Below, piece after piece: positions 51,977 to 60,850 of a stretch of DNA of 64,000 bases. How positions within the stretch are numbered: the stretch's first letter is position 1; each line of letters opens with the position of its first letter. The DNA lies in the NCBI GenBank assembly GCA_029212505.1, contig JARGOS010000001.1, positions 62,001 to 126,000 of the forward strand, written 5' to 3'. The notes under the pieces are model-generated. The model did not search any database. It worked only from the letters and a program-made list of their open reading frames with translations, and was not told the DNA's origin. A program made the translations under genes and the position numbers. This DNA is from Legionellaceae bacterium. GTDB taxonomy: Bacteria; Pseudomonadota; Gammaproteobacteria; Legionellales; Legionellaceae.

Positions 51977-54418
51977 ATGCTTATTCCACTCATTGAACCG
52001 ACATCAATGCGCTACATCCACGTTAACCCCAGGACCAATCGTGTGCATCTGCTTGTGCCGTTTGTTGGCGGCCAGGATATCAGCACCGATAACACCTGTC
52101 GCTCAACAGCAGAACTCAACGCATTTTTTGGTGGTGGCGGCTTCAGCGAATTAGAATCGTATAAAAGCGTACTGGAATTTCATATCTCTCTGCTTGACGC
52201 AAATGATGCGAGGCGGGTGATTAAAGAAGAGCGCTTGGCTCAAATCAACATCTACCTTGATGCCGTCCGTAGTATAGGGAATAATTATCAAACTACGGTC
52301 AACGCTTTGCTCGCTAAACCCTCGAATTTATACAGCATTCAATTACGACCACGCGCACAAGATAATTACGGTAACGTGGTAAATCCGGTGTTTACCATAG
52401 AGCGAGGCAATGATGGGTCAGGCACGCCCTTATCGCCTTTGTATAACAAGATGCATGAGGTATTTCCGAACCAAACGCTGGGGAAACCCGACCCACGCAC
52501 GGAGCTCATCAACTTGACCTTAAGCGCTTTGCCTCAAGATGCAAGCTTTGAAGACATTCAACGTGTTTTGACCGAGCAATGCCAAGCGCTTTTTGGCGAA
52601 CCCATAGATTTTTACAGAGCAAGCGAAAATCAAGCGGTCACAAAAGCGCATATCGATGCATTGATGGGGTTGGGTGACGATGCAACACCAAAAGAATATA
52701 TTAATGCTCTTTTAGGAACATGTGCGCCCAGCTTATCAAGCTTATATACAGGCTCACCGTTTTACCTTGGGACATATACCACATCAGGCGAGCAATCTGA
52801 ATGCTTTTCCATCATGACGCAATTTTATTTAGCTATTTTAAATATACACTGCCGCGCACAAGGCATAAGCAACATAAATTTTGGAGAGATTTTAGATAAT
52901 AATGCAGCGTTAAGCGAGGCGCTCGTCGAGTGCATATCAATGGCTTTAACCAACGGCGATGACGTAGAAGCTAGTATCATCATGTTTGTGAACGAGCATA
53001 CAAGAGCATTTAGTTTATCACGTGACTTAAACCCAGATGATAAAAATGCAATTCAAACAAAATTCGAAACCACCTATCGTACCGTAACAGCCACCGACGA
53101 AAATGAACATATGGATGATTTCATGATATTGGACAACGAAGCCCGTGGCCCAAACGCACTATTCTTCACGCAAAAAGGTTTAATTTGCACAGACTTCGCG
53201 AATATCGCGCCGACCACAGGACCGAACCAAGCCTACTTTGCTGAAATTAAGCAAGAAGCGGCGACGCACCCTAATGTCATGAGGCCTCAAGATGAAGCGA
53301 TTGTTGAGGTGGATATCGAACCCGAAGCACTGATGGATAAACTCGATGATATCCAATGGGATAAACTGCCCGTCGAGGTCAGTGACGCCTGTCGCGCTTT
53401 GCCTGCCTTCCAAATGCGTGAATTAGCGGACGATGTGGCCAAAGGTAAACAAGATGAGGCGGAAGCCATCTTAAATGCCTCTGCTGATAATAAACAAGTC
53501 TTGCTCACAACCTCAGCTAAATTCACGGATTACTCAGGACGCACGTTTAACTGCACCGCCTACGAATACGCCTATTGGGCTAAAGACACGCACATGCGGC
53601 GCATGCTCGAAAGCCACATGGATGATACAACCAAAACTTATTTATTAGGTAAAATTAATGAAATGGAGCGCTCAGGCCTGGCTTATCAACAACATGGGGT
53701 TGATTATAAAAACCCACATTATGACGTGAGTTTTGTATTAAAAGACTTAAGTCCCGATGAGTTTTGTCAATTACAAACGATGGTGGGTCAAAACATAGAA
53801 AAAATTCGAGACGCCGCGGCTGGCAACTATCAAAATCTACCGTTTACAGCCACGGAATATGAGCATCTTAAACAAGCTTTAGAACAACATAAACAGTACG
53901 GATTAACCTCGTTTTTTTACACATCACCGGCCAATGCCATCGCGAGCAAATTAACCTTTGATTTTAAATCATTAATCACTGCACTGTATTCCTACGCAAC
54001 GAATTTTAACACATGGGACGTGGGTCAGCGTGAAGACGCCTGGCTTAACGTAGGTCAAGCTCAGCGTGATGTTCCCGTACATATCGCCCATGAATATTGC
54101 AGACCGGATCGTTCATTTTGTCCCTGTCCTGAATTCAATGAACCCACGCTACCACGATTGCTTAGTCTGGATAATCACGTTACATCTGTTCATGCTTGGT
54201 TTCCTCTTTCGTCGGGCTCTTCCGGTCTTGGTTTTGATTTTGCTTTAATTGGTAGGGCCGCGTTTCACTGGGAGCCGCAAGGGTCTCAGGCGTTCCTTGA
54301 GTTATTAGCCGTCGACCGCCTTGATAAAGTAAGAACCGCTGATCTCACGCAGTCGCGTGAAATTCTGGGGCTGGTGACACCAAATCAGGGCGTGATGTGT
54401 AGCTATTATCGATCATAG
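51977..54418 (+). CDS. P2: 813-aa paralogue of P1, unknown function
   Basis: Not recognised. It shares its beginning and core with P1 at 33885-36341. ATG 51977 is chosen because it aligns with the P1 start and has AGG nine bases upstream; the frame also opens at ATG 51962. P2 contains ~30 residues missing from P1 (VFPNQTLGKPDPRTEL..., ~165) and lacks P1's hydrophobic insertion, so it looks fully soluble. The C-terminus (~717-781) keeps the anchors EYCRPDRSF, WFPLS, SSGLG and VRTADLTQSREIL but differs in between, with 8 fewer codons than P1. No reverse transcriptase is nearby. It sits alone between pcm and kbl, with no sign of a mobile-element end. Confidence 0.8.
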   Translation: MLIPLIEPTSMRYIHVNPRTNRVHLLVPFVGGQDISTDNTCRSTAELNAFFGGGGFSELESYKSVLEFHISLLDANDARRVIKEERLAQINIYLDAVRSIGNNYQTTVNALLAKPSNLYSIQLRPRAQDNYGNVVNPVFTIERGNDGSGTPLSPLYNKMHEVFPNQTLGKPDPRTELINLTLSALPQDASFEDIQRVLTEQCQALFGEPIDFYRASENQAVTKAHIDALMGLGDDATPKEYINALLGTCAPSLSSLYTGSPFYLGTYTTSGEQSECFSIMTQFYLAILNIHCRAQGISNINFGEILDNNAALSEALVECISMALTNGDDVEASIIMFVNEHTRAFSLSRDLNPDDKNAIQTKFETTYRTVTATDENEHMDDFMILDNEARGPNALFFTQKGLICTDFANIAPTTGPNQAYFAEIKQEAATHPNVMRPQDEAIVEVDIEPEALMDKLDDIQWDKLPVEVSDACRALPAFQMRELADDVAKGKQDEAEAILNASADNKQVLLTTSAKFTDYSGRTFNCTAYEYAYWAKDTHMRRMLESHMDDTTKTYLLGKINEMERSGLAYQQHGVDYKNPHYDVSFVLKDLSPDEFCQLQTMVGQNIEKIRDAAAGNYQNLPFTATEYEHLKQALEQHKQYGLTSFFYTSPANAIASKLTFDFKSLITALYSYATNFNTWDVGQREDAWLNVGQAQRDVPVHIAHEYCRPDRSFCPCPEFNEPTLPRLLSLDNHVTSVHAWFPLSSGSSGLGFDFALIGRAAFHWEPQGSQAFLELLAVDRLDKVRTADLTQSREILGLVTPNQGVMCSYYRS
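52198..52342 (+). repeat. 145-bp tract identical to P1 (35976-36120)
   Basis: Perfect identity with the inverted P1 copy, bounded by mismatches at 52197 and 52343. It is the first of two conversion-like tracts in P2. Confidence 0.85.
52808..53341 (+). repeat. 534-bp tract identical to P1 (35046-35579)
   Basis: Perfect identity with the inverted P1 copy. The adjacent bases differ (52807 and 53342), and surrounding sequence is clearly diverged. Confidence 0.9.
54327..54363. repeat. 37-bp block identical to P1 3' end, with hairpin
   Basis: Contains TCACGC-(AGTC)-GCGTGA at 54345-54360. It is identical to 33928-33964 read on the other strand, while sequence on both sides varies. Confidence 0.75.
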
Positions 54419-54549
54419 ATTCAATGCCTTGTCTTGGCTAGTTGTCACTGCTGCCAGTCGCACGCGCTATTCTGGTGAATTTGTTCCCAGCTTGTTATGA
54501 TGCACGCTGATATTTATCTAAGAAATGTTGAGCCAAGCTGGAGATAGAC

Positions 54550-55734
54550 ATGCGGGACAAATTTAAGGAATATTTTGAGTCAGAATTGGAGATTCTTAAA
54601 CAAGAAGGATTGTTTAAGCCCGAGCGTGTGATTCAAAATCAACAGCAAGCCATGGTCAGCCTCGGCAATCATGATGTGATTAATCTTTGTGCCAATAACT
54701 ATTTAGGGCTCGCCAATCACCCAGCCTTGGTCGAAGCAGGAAAAGCGGCGTTAGATAAATACGGATACGGTATGGCGTCGGTGCGTTTTATCTGCGGAAC
54801 GCAAGCACCGCATAAAGCGTTAGAGCAAAAAATAAGTAATTTTTTAGGTAAACCCGATACGATTTTATATCCTTCGTGTTTTGATGCCAATGCCGGTTTG
54901 TTCGAAACGTTACTCGGGCCGGAAGATGCGATCATCAGTGATGCTTTAAATCATGCCAGTATTATTGATGGGGTGCGGTTGTGTAAAGCCAAGCGTTTTC
55001 GCTATGCCAATAATGATATGCAAGATTTAGAAAAGCAGTTGCAAGCGGCGAGCGATGCACGTTTTCGTTTGATAGCGACCGATGGCGTGTTTTCGATGGA
55101 CGGTATTTTGGCAAACTTACCGGCTATTTGCGATTTGGCTGATAAGTACGGTGCTTTGGTGATGGTGGATGACTCTCATGCCGTTGGTTTTGTCGGTGAA
55201 ACCGGTCGAGGTACGCCCGAGCATTTTGGGGTGTCGGATCGTATTGATATTATTACGGGAACTTTAGGCAAAGCGCTAGGTGGCGCATCGGGTGGTTTTA
55301 CTGCTGCCAATGAAGCGATTGTCGGTTGGTTGCGACAGCGTTCACGGCCGTATTTATTTTCAAATACGCTGGCCCCCATGATTACCGAAACGTCGATTGC
55401 CGCGTTAGATCTCGTAATAAATAACCAAGATTTAATTCAGAACGTGCAAAATAACGGGCGTTATTTTCGTACCGGCCTCGAGCAACTCGGATTTAATTTA
55501 GTGCCTGGGGATCATGCGATTATTCCGGTGATGTTAGGTGACGCGGTACTGGCTGGAAAAATGGCCGAGCGTTTGCTTGATGAAGGCATTTATGTGGTTG
55601 GATTCTCCTTTCCTGTGGTGCCCAAAGGCCAAGCGCGTATTCGAACGCAAATGTCAGCCGCGCATACTCAGGCACATCTGGATAAGGCGCTGGATGCGTT
55701 TGGGCGTGTTGGCCGTGAATTGGGTATTATCTAA
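54550..55734 (+). CDS. kbl: Glycine C-acetyltransferase (2-amino-3-ketobutyrate CoA ligase)
   Basis: A PLP enzyme that splits 2-amino-3-ketobutyrate with CoA into glycine and acetyl-CoA, the second step of threonine degradation. The 394-aa protein shows [36 protein letters not shown] and the PLP lysine in [14 protein letters not shown] (~244). GGAG lies seven bases before the ATG. tdh follows 18 bp later, the standard kbl-tdh operon. Confidence 0.96.
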   Translation: MRDKFKEYFESELEILKQEGLFKPERVIQNQQQAMVSLGNHDVINLCANNYLGLANHPALVEAGKAALDKYGYGMASVRFICGTQAPHKALEQKISNFLGKPDTILYPSCFDANAGLFETLLGPEDAIISDALNHASIIDGVRLCKAKRFRYANNDMQDLEKQLQAASDARFRLIATDGVFSMDGILANLPAICDLADKYGALVMVDDSHAVGFVGETGRGTPEHFGVSDRIDIITGTLGKALGGASGGFTAANEAIVGWLRQRSRPYLFSNTLAPMITETSIAALDLVINNQDLIQNVQNNGRYFRTGLEQLGFNLVPGDHAIIPVMLGDAVLAGKMAERLLDEGIYVVGFSFPVVPKGQARIRTQMSAAHTQAHLDKALDAFGRVGRELGII

Positions 55735-55752
55735 GTTTATTTGGAAAGCATG

Positions 55753-56778
55753 ATGAAATCACTGATTAAAGCAAAACGTGAGCCCGGTATTTGGATGGAT
55801 GATTCACCCAAGCCAGCGTTTGATGCACATGAAGTCTTAATTAAAATTCATAAAACGGCCATTTGCGGCACAGATATTCATATTTATGCTTGGGATGATT
55901 GGGCGCAAGCAACGATACCCGTACCGATGATTGTAGGGCATGAATTTTTTGGTGAAATAGTCGAAGTTGGCCAACACGTGAAAGGCTTAATCGTTGGCCA
56001 GCGCGTGTCGGGCGAGGGGCATATTACCTGTGGCATATGTCGTAATTGCCGCGCAGGTCGCCAGCATTTATGTCGAAGAACGCTGGGTGTGGGGGTGAAT
56101 CGTCCCGGTTGTTTTGCCGAATATTTGGTTTTGCCCGCCAGTAATGTTTTGCCTTTACCGGATGATATTACGGGTGATCAAGCGGCGATTTTAGACCCAT
56201 TCGGTAATGCAACGCACTGCGCCTTGTCGTTTAATCTCATCGGTGAAGATGTTTTAATCACCGGTGCCGGTCCGATTGGGATGATGGCGGTTGCGATTGC
56301 CCGCCATGCGGGTGCTAGGTACGTAGTGATTACAGACGTGAATGATCACCGTCTTGCCTTAGCAAAAAAAATGGGTGCGACGCGTGCTATTAATGTTAAG
56401 CATCATACCCTTCAAGACACCATGGCTGAATTGGGTATGCGTGAAGGTTTTGATGTGGGTCTCGAAATGTCAGGTAATCCCATGGCGCTGAACGACATGG
56501 TTAAAACCATGAACCATGGTGGAAAAATGGCGTTGTTAGGCATTCCGCCTGAAGCAACTGCGATTGATTGGACGCAAGTGATCTTTAAAGGTTTAGAACT
56601 TAAAGGTATTTATGGACGAGAGATGTACGAAACATGGTACAAAATGATTGCCATGCTTCAAAGTGGTCTGAATTTATCACCGGTCATGACCCATCATTTT
56701 CCGGTGGATGATTTTCAAGAGGCTTTTCAAATTATGGCCTCGGGCCAGTCAGGAAAAGTGATTTTAGATTGGACTTAA
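55753..56778 (+). CDS. tdh: L-threonine 3-dehydrogenase
   Basis: A zinc NAD-dependent dehydrogenase, the first step of threonine degradation. The 341-aa protein has the catalytic-zinc [25 protein letters not shown], the four-Cys structural zinc loop ([15 protein letters not shown]) and the NAD fold [16 protein letters not shown] 55753 aligns with E. coli Tdh ([14 protein letters not shown] against MKALSKLKAEEGIW) and has GGA seven bases upstream; a TTG at 55741 and ATG 55750 are in frame. Confidence 0.95.
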   Translation: MKSLIKAKREPGIWMDDSPKPAFDAHEVLIKIHKTAICGTDIHIYAWDDWAQATIPVPMIVGHEFFGEIVEVGQHVKGLIVGQRVSGEGHITCGICRNCRAGRQHLCRRTLGVGVNRPGCFAEYLVLPASNVLPLPDDITGDQAAILDPFGNATHCALSFNLIGEDVLITGAGPIGMMAVAIARHAGARYVVITDVNDHRLALAKKMGATRAINVKHHTLQDTMAELGMREGFDVGLEMSGNPMALNDMVKTMNHGGKMALLGIPPEATAIDWTQVIFKGLELKGIYGREMYETWYKMIAMLQSGLNLSPVMTHHFPVDDFQEAFQIMASGQSGKVILDWT

Positions 56779-56812
56779 TTATTTTAAATTAGAAAAAATT
56801 GGAGTAGCCCTT

Positions 56813-58489
56813 ATGGCACAGTATATTTTTACAATGAACCACGTGAGCAAAGTGGTTGAAAATCAGCGCGCGATTCTAAAAGATATTTCGCTTAGTTTTT
56901 ACCCTGGTGCAAAAATTGGTGTGCTTGGACTGAATGGTTCAGGTAAATCAACACTGCTGCGTATTATGGCGGGAGTCGATAAAAATTTTGAAGGGGAAGC
57001 ACGCCCTCAAGCCGGTATTCGTATCGGTTATCTTCCTCAAGAGCCACAGATGGATCCTAAACAAACCGTTCGAGAAGTTGTCGAAGAAGCGGTGGCTGAC
57101 ATGAAAGGCTTGCTGAAAAAATTTGATGAGATCAGTGCAAAATTTTGTGAGCCGATGAGTGATGATGAGATGACCGCCTTGCTTGAAGAGCAAGGTAATT
57201 TGCAACAAGCCATTGAGGCCGGGGGTGGTTGGGATCTCGATCGACGACTCGAAATTGCTTCCAATGCCTTACGTCTACCCGATGGTGACGCTTTAATCGG
57301 TGTGTTATCGGGGGGGGAATGCCGGCGTGTGGCGTTATGTCGCTTACTGCTTTCAAATCCTGACATGCTTTTACTCGATGAGCCAACCAACCATTTGGAT
57401 GCCGAAAGTGTGGCTTGGCTTGAGCGTTATTTAGAAGAATTTACCGGAACCGTTGTCGCGATTACCCATGATCGCTATTTTCTTGATAATGCAGCGCAGT
57501 GGATTCTTGAACTCGATCGCGGCGAAGGTATTCCATATGAAGGCAATTATACAACCTGGCTTGAGCAAAAAACCACGCGTTTAGCACAAGAACAAAAACA
57601 AGAGTCAGCACACGATCGTGCCCTTAAAGCGGAGCTTGAATGGGCGCGTAGCTCACCTAAAGGCCGTCGCGTAAAAAATAAAGCACGTTTGGCGCGCGTT
57701 GAAGAAATGACTTCACGTGAGTTCCAGAAGCGTCAAGAAACCAACGATTTGTATATTCCGCCTGGTGAGCGTTTAGGCGACTTGGTGATTGAAGGTGAGA
57801 ATTTATCCAAAGCGTTTGGTGATCGTGTTTTATTTGAAAACTTAAACTTTAGATTACCAAAAGGCGGTATTTTAGGTATTGTAGGCCCCAACGGTGCCGG
57901 TAAATCCACGTTTTTGAAAATGTTGACACAGCAAATTACCCCCGATCAAGGTGAAATCCGAATCGGAAAAACCGTGGATTTGGCCTATGTCGATCAATCT
58001 CGGGATAATTTAGATGACAATAAAACGGCTTGGGAAATGATTTCTGATGGTCACGATATGATTCAAGTCGGCGCTTTTCAAATGTCCTCACGTGCTTATG
58101 TTGGACGGTTCAATTTTAAAGGATCGGATCAGCAAAAACGTGTTGGAACTTTATCCGGTGGTGAGCGTAATCGTGTGCATTTGGCGTGTTTGTTAAAACG
58201 CGGAGCAAACGTACTGCTGCTCGATGAGCCGAGTAATGATTTAGATGTAGAAACCTTACGTGCCTTAGAAGAAGCGATGCTCAACTTCCCAGGATGCGCC
58301 ATTGTTGTTTCGCATGATCGCTGGTTTCTTAATCGTATTTGCACGCATCTGTTGGCGTTTGAAGGTGATTCAAACGTTGTCTTTATTGATGGAAACTATC
58401 AAGACTATGAAGAAGATCGTAAACGTCGTTTGGGCGATGCTGCCAACAATCCATCGAAAACCAAATATCGCCGCCTTCATGAAGATTAA
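56813..58489 (+). CDS. ettA: Energy-dependent translational throttle protein EttA
   Basis: An ABC-F protein of 558 aa that binds the ribosomal E site. Two ABC domains are complete (GLNGSGKSTLL and GPNGAGKSTFL; LSGGECRRVALCRLL and LSGGERNRVHLACLL; LLDEPTNHLD and LLDEPSNDLD). The arm subdomain specific to EttA (ISAKFCEPMSDDEMTALLEE to EAGGGWDLDRRLE, ~100-145) and the linker with RSSPKGRRVKNKARLAR are present. TTGGAG lies upstream of the ATG. The last 11 bp overlap the L,D-transpeptidase gene. Confidence 0.97.
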   Translation: MAQYIFTMNHVSKVVENQRAILKDISLSFYPGAKIGVLGLNGSGKSTLLRIMAGVDKNFEGEARPQAGIRIGYLPQEPQMDPKQTVREVVEEAVADMKGLLKKFDEISAKFCEPMSDDEMTALLEEQGNLQQAIEAGGGWDLDRRLEIASNALRLPDGDALIGVLSGGECRRVALCRLLLSNPDMLLLDEPTNHLDAESVAWLERYLEEFTGTVVAITHDRYFLDNAAQWILELDRGEGIPYEGNYTTWLEQKTTRLAQEQKQESAHDRALKAELEWARSSPKGRRVKNKARLARVEEMTSREFQKRQETNDLYIPPGERLGDLVIEGENLSKAFGDRVLFENLNFRLPKGGILGIVGPNGAGKSTFLKMLTQQITPDQGEIRIGKTVDLAYVDQSRDNLDDNKTAWEMISDGHDMIQVGAFQMSSRAYVGRFNFKGSDQQKRVGTLSGGERNRVHLACLLKRGANVLLLDEPSNDLDVETLRALEEAMLNFPGCAIVVSHDRWFLNRICTHLLAFEGDSNVVFIDGNYQDYEEDRKRRLGDAANNPSKTKYRRLHED

Positions 58490-59099
58490 GCGTATGAGGT
58501 ATGCTTGGTTGCCGTGGGTGTTGTGTTTCAACCTCACGGCATGCCTGGATGTTGATGAGTCGACGGTTATTACCGATGATTACGGTGATGTGCATTACAT
58601 GCCTCATCATTTAAAAGATACGCGAGGACGTAATCATTTTCCTCTACACATCAAACCACGTGGTCATAAGCTGTTTGTATTCGACCCTAAAGTATCTGCG
58701 TGGGCTGCTTATAACGAGGAAGGGGAGCGCGTCTTGACCGGTATGGGGTCAGGAGGTGCAGACTTTTGTGATGATACCAATGAACCGTGTCGTACCGTGA
58801 CCGGAAACTTTCGCATTTATTACAAGCGCGGCGCAAATTGTAAATCGAGAGCTTATCCTGTAGAAACAGGCGGTGGGGCCAAAATGCCGTATTGCATGTA
58901 TTTTTATCGCGGGTTTACCATTCACTCGGGGTATGAGCAACTTACAACCAATTCCAGTCATGGATGCATTCGGGTACTTCCCAGTGCGGCCAAATGGTTA
59001 AACGAAGAATTTGTAAAAGTCGGCAGTACCGAAGTGGTGGTTTTATCGTATAAAGATGAAGACGGTGATGGTAGTTGGTTACGTGATGCGATGATGTAA
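58479..59099 (+). CDS. L,D-transpeptidase (YkuD) lipoprotein
   Basis: A 206-aa envelope protein. The N-terminus has a signal with lipobox LTAC (Cys ~22), so it is probably lipid-anchored. The YkuD catalytic motif is TIHSGYEQLTTNSSHGCIRV (~148-167), with Ser-His-Gly-Cys carrying the nucleophilic Cys. Upstream segments (HKLFVFDPKVSAWAAYNEEGERV, GMGSGG, TVTGNFRIYYK) fit the family. It may make 3-3 crosslinks or attach proteins to peptidoglycan. ATG 58479 lies inside ettA; ATG 58494 would shorten the signal by five residues. Confidence 0.88.
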   Translation: MKIKRMRYAWLPWVLCFNLTACLDVDESTVITDDYGDVHYMPHHLKDTRGRNHFPLHIKPRGHKLFVFDPKVSAWAAYNEEGERVLTGMGSGGADFCDDTNEPCRTVTGNFRIYYKRGANCKSRAYPVETGGGAKMPYCMYFYRGFTIHSGYEQLTTNSSHGCIRVLPSAAKWLNEEFVKVGSTEVVVLSYKDEDGDGSWLRDAMM

Positions 59100-59454
59100 T
59101 TGGCGCAGTTTGATACACCAGCACAAAGCCCTTATTTTCAAAGAACTTTTCAGGCTACGCACAACGTTATCCACAGATCATGGGGATAACGTTCTAAGGT
59201 GTCATTTACCTAAAAAAACGTTATTTTTCAATGATCTTACATGATTTAAATCAAGCGTTTTAAGTGTGATATGAGCGCAGCTTTTTTGTTTATCCACATT
59301 GCGTCAAATTGAATAATATAATAAGCCGGATAGTGATTATAAAGCAGTATTTTTTTAAAAAACAGTCTTGACAGCCATGTTTTTGACTTTTTTTTTATGC
59401 CATGATGAAGGCTTATTGTTGAAGTATATTCACGTTAGATTTTAGGGAGTTCAT
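59100..59454. other. 355-bp non-coding gap with two perfect DnaA boxes
   Basis: TTATCCACA occurs at 59167-59175 and 59290-59298, same strand. The first lies in an inverted repeat CGTTATCC (59165-59172) / GGATAACG (59184-59191). Between the boxes is a 12-bp palindrome TGATTTAAATCA (59242-59253) in AT-rich DNA. A TTGACA at 59368-59373, followed by a T-rich stretch, may belong to the promoter of the next gene. No gene or tRNA is seen here. Confidence 0.6.
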
Positions 59455-60507
59455 GTGAATCGAGTCACAACCTTTGCTGCAGGATTAATCAGTGTCACGT
59501 TGATTGGTTATTTACTGATGACCGGGCGTAGTTTTTTATTGCCTTGGGTGATTGCGTTGTTTATTTGGAATTTACTGAACACACTGAATCGTTCGATACA
59601 GCATCTGCCATGGTTAGGTAAGTATTTTCCTGCCAAGCTGAGTATGGTGTTGTCTTTTTTGGTGGTGGTTGGGTGCATGTGGGAATTGGTTCACATTGTT
59701 ACGGATAATGTAAATGAGGTGATTCATGCATCAGCGCGTTATAAAGAAAGTTTTAAAAACTTAACCGGTCAGCTGAATCAGCAATTGCTTGCTAAGTTAG
59801 TGGCTTATGTCGAACGATTGGGTGATGATCTTGATATTCAAAAAATTCTGATTAATGTCTACGCGGGCTTTACAACCGTCGCAAGCTCTGCATTTTTAAT
59901 CGCGATTTATATTATTTTCCTATTTGTTGAGCAAGCGATTTTTTCGACAAAAATAAAGCGTTTGGTACCTTCTGAAAAGCAACGCAAAGTCATGAACGAA
60001 TTGATGACACGTACGCTGCGGGATATTCAAACCTATTTAGGTTTAAAAACATTGATGGGATTATTAACGGCGTTTGCGAGCTGGGGCATCATGACGGCCA
60101 TTGGGCTTGATTTTGCTGAGTTTTGGGCTTTGCTTATCTTCTTCTTGAATTATATTCCAAATATTGGTGCAATTATTGCGACACTCTTTCCCGCCTTGCT
60201 TGCCTTGATTCAATTCCAAAGCTGGTTCCCGTTTGTTGCGATGACCTCGGGTCTTGTCGCCGTTCAGTTTGTGATTGGGACGTTGCTTGAACCACGTTAC
60301 CTTGGGCGTTCGTTGAACTTGAGCCCTCTGGTTATTTTGTTTGCTTTAGGATTATGGGGTGTAATTTGGGGTGTTGTGGGCATGTTCTTATCCGTACCGA
60401 TTACGGTGATGATGATGATTGTTTTGGCGCATTTTCCGGCAACCCGCCCGTTTGCGATCATGCTGTCGAAAGATGGGCAGGTTGAAATCGAAAAAGCCGA
60501 GCTTTAA
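59455..60507 (+). CDS. AI-2E / PerM-family membrane protein
   Basis: A 350-aa protein with seven to eight membrane segments, of the UPF0118/AI-2E transporter family. Typical parts are the N-terminal pair (FAAGLISVTLIGYLLM, SFLLPWVIALFIW), the central soluble segment (~90-150) and the C-terminal half with FFLNYIPNIGAIIATLFPALLALI, LEPRYLGRSLNLSPLVILFAL and VGMFLSVPITVMMMI. Members export signals or act as ion antiporters; the substrate here is not evident. It starts at GTG with AGGGAG seven bases upstream. Its end touches the convergent small membrane gene (4 bp overlap). Confidence 0.9.
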   Translation: MNRVTTFAAGLISVTLIGYLLMTGRSFLLPWVIALFIWNLLNTLNRSIQHLPWLGKYFPAKLSMVLSFLVVVGCMWELVHIVTDNVNEVIHASARYKESFKNLTGQLNQQLLAKLVAYVERLGDDLDIQKILINVYAGFTTVASSAFLIAIYIIFLFVEQAIFSTKIKRLVPSEKQRKVMNELMTRTLRDIQTYLGLKTLMGLLTAFASWGIMTAIGLDFAEFWALLIFFLNYIPNIGAIIATLFPALLALIQFQSWFPFVAMTSGLVAVQFVIGTLLEPRYLGRSLNLSPLVILFALGLWGVIWGVVGMFLSVPITVMMMIVLAHFPATRPFAIMLSKDGQVEIEKAEL

Positions 60508-60788
60508 TTGTTTCTTTGTGTGTTGGGTTGTTGCGCAACCGGACGTGTTAAGGTTGAATGATGAATGAACCAATACACCGCGGCAATAAAAACACCACCC
60601 AGCAACGTTGCAAATGCCCAGGTGGGCGCTGCAACTAACGCCGGCCGTTGCCCAACTTTTTGCAGTTGTCCCGCATCTTTTGCCACAGCACCTGCAAAAA
60701 GAATGTGAATAAATGCATTCACGATGAGCATTAATAAATAAAATGTTTGAATCGAATGGCTGTATTGTTGCGTAAGTTCTTGAAGCAT
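60504..60788 (-). CDS. Small two-segment membrane protein
   Basis: A 94-aa protein with two hydrophobic helices (FYLLMLIVNAFIHILFAGAVA and TWAFATLLGGVFIAAVYWFI) and a polar C-terminus. ATG 60788 is preceded by AGAGGTGG; the frame extends to 60815 without a better start. The family is not recognised; it resembles short uncharacterised inner-membrane proteins of Legionellales. Confidence 0.65.
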   Translation of the reverse strand: MLQELTQQYSHSIQTFYLLMLIVNAFIHILFAGAVAKDAGQLQKVGQRPALVAAPTWAFATLLGGVFIAAVYWFIHHSTLTRPVAQQPNTQRNN

Positions 60789-60850
60789 AACCACCTCTTT
60801 TTTAAGTAAACACAATTAGAACTTATATCATAACAGAAATAGCATATGCT

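Noticed and set aside
58302-58478. Longer start for the L,D-transpeptidase gene
   Set aside because: Would add 59 residues inside ettA in another frame and destroy the signal peptide and lipobox; ATG 58479 fits far better.
59100-59454. This gap as the chromosomal origin oriC
   Set aside because: Only two consensus boxes seen and no dnaA, dnaN, gidA or rpmH nearby; kept as a DnaA-box finding only.
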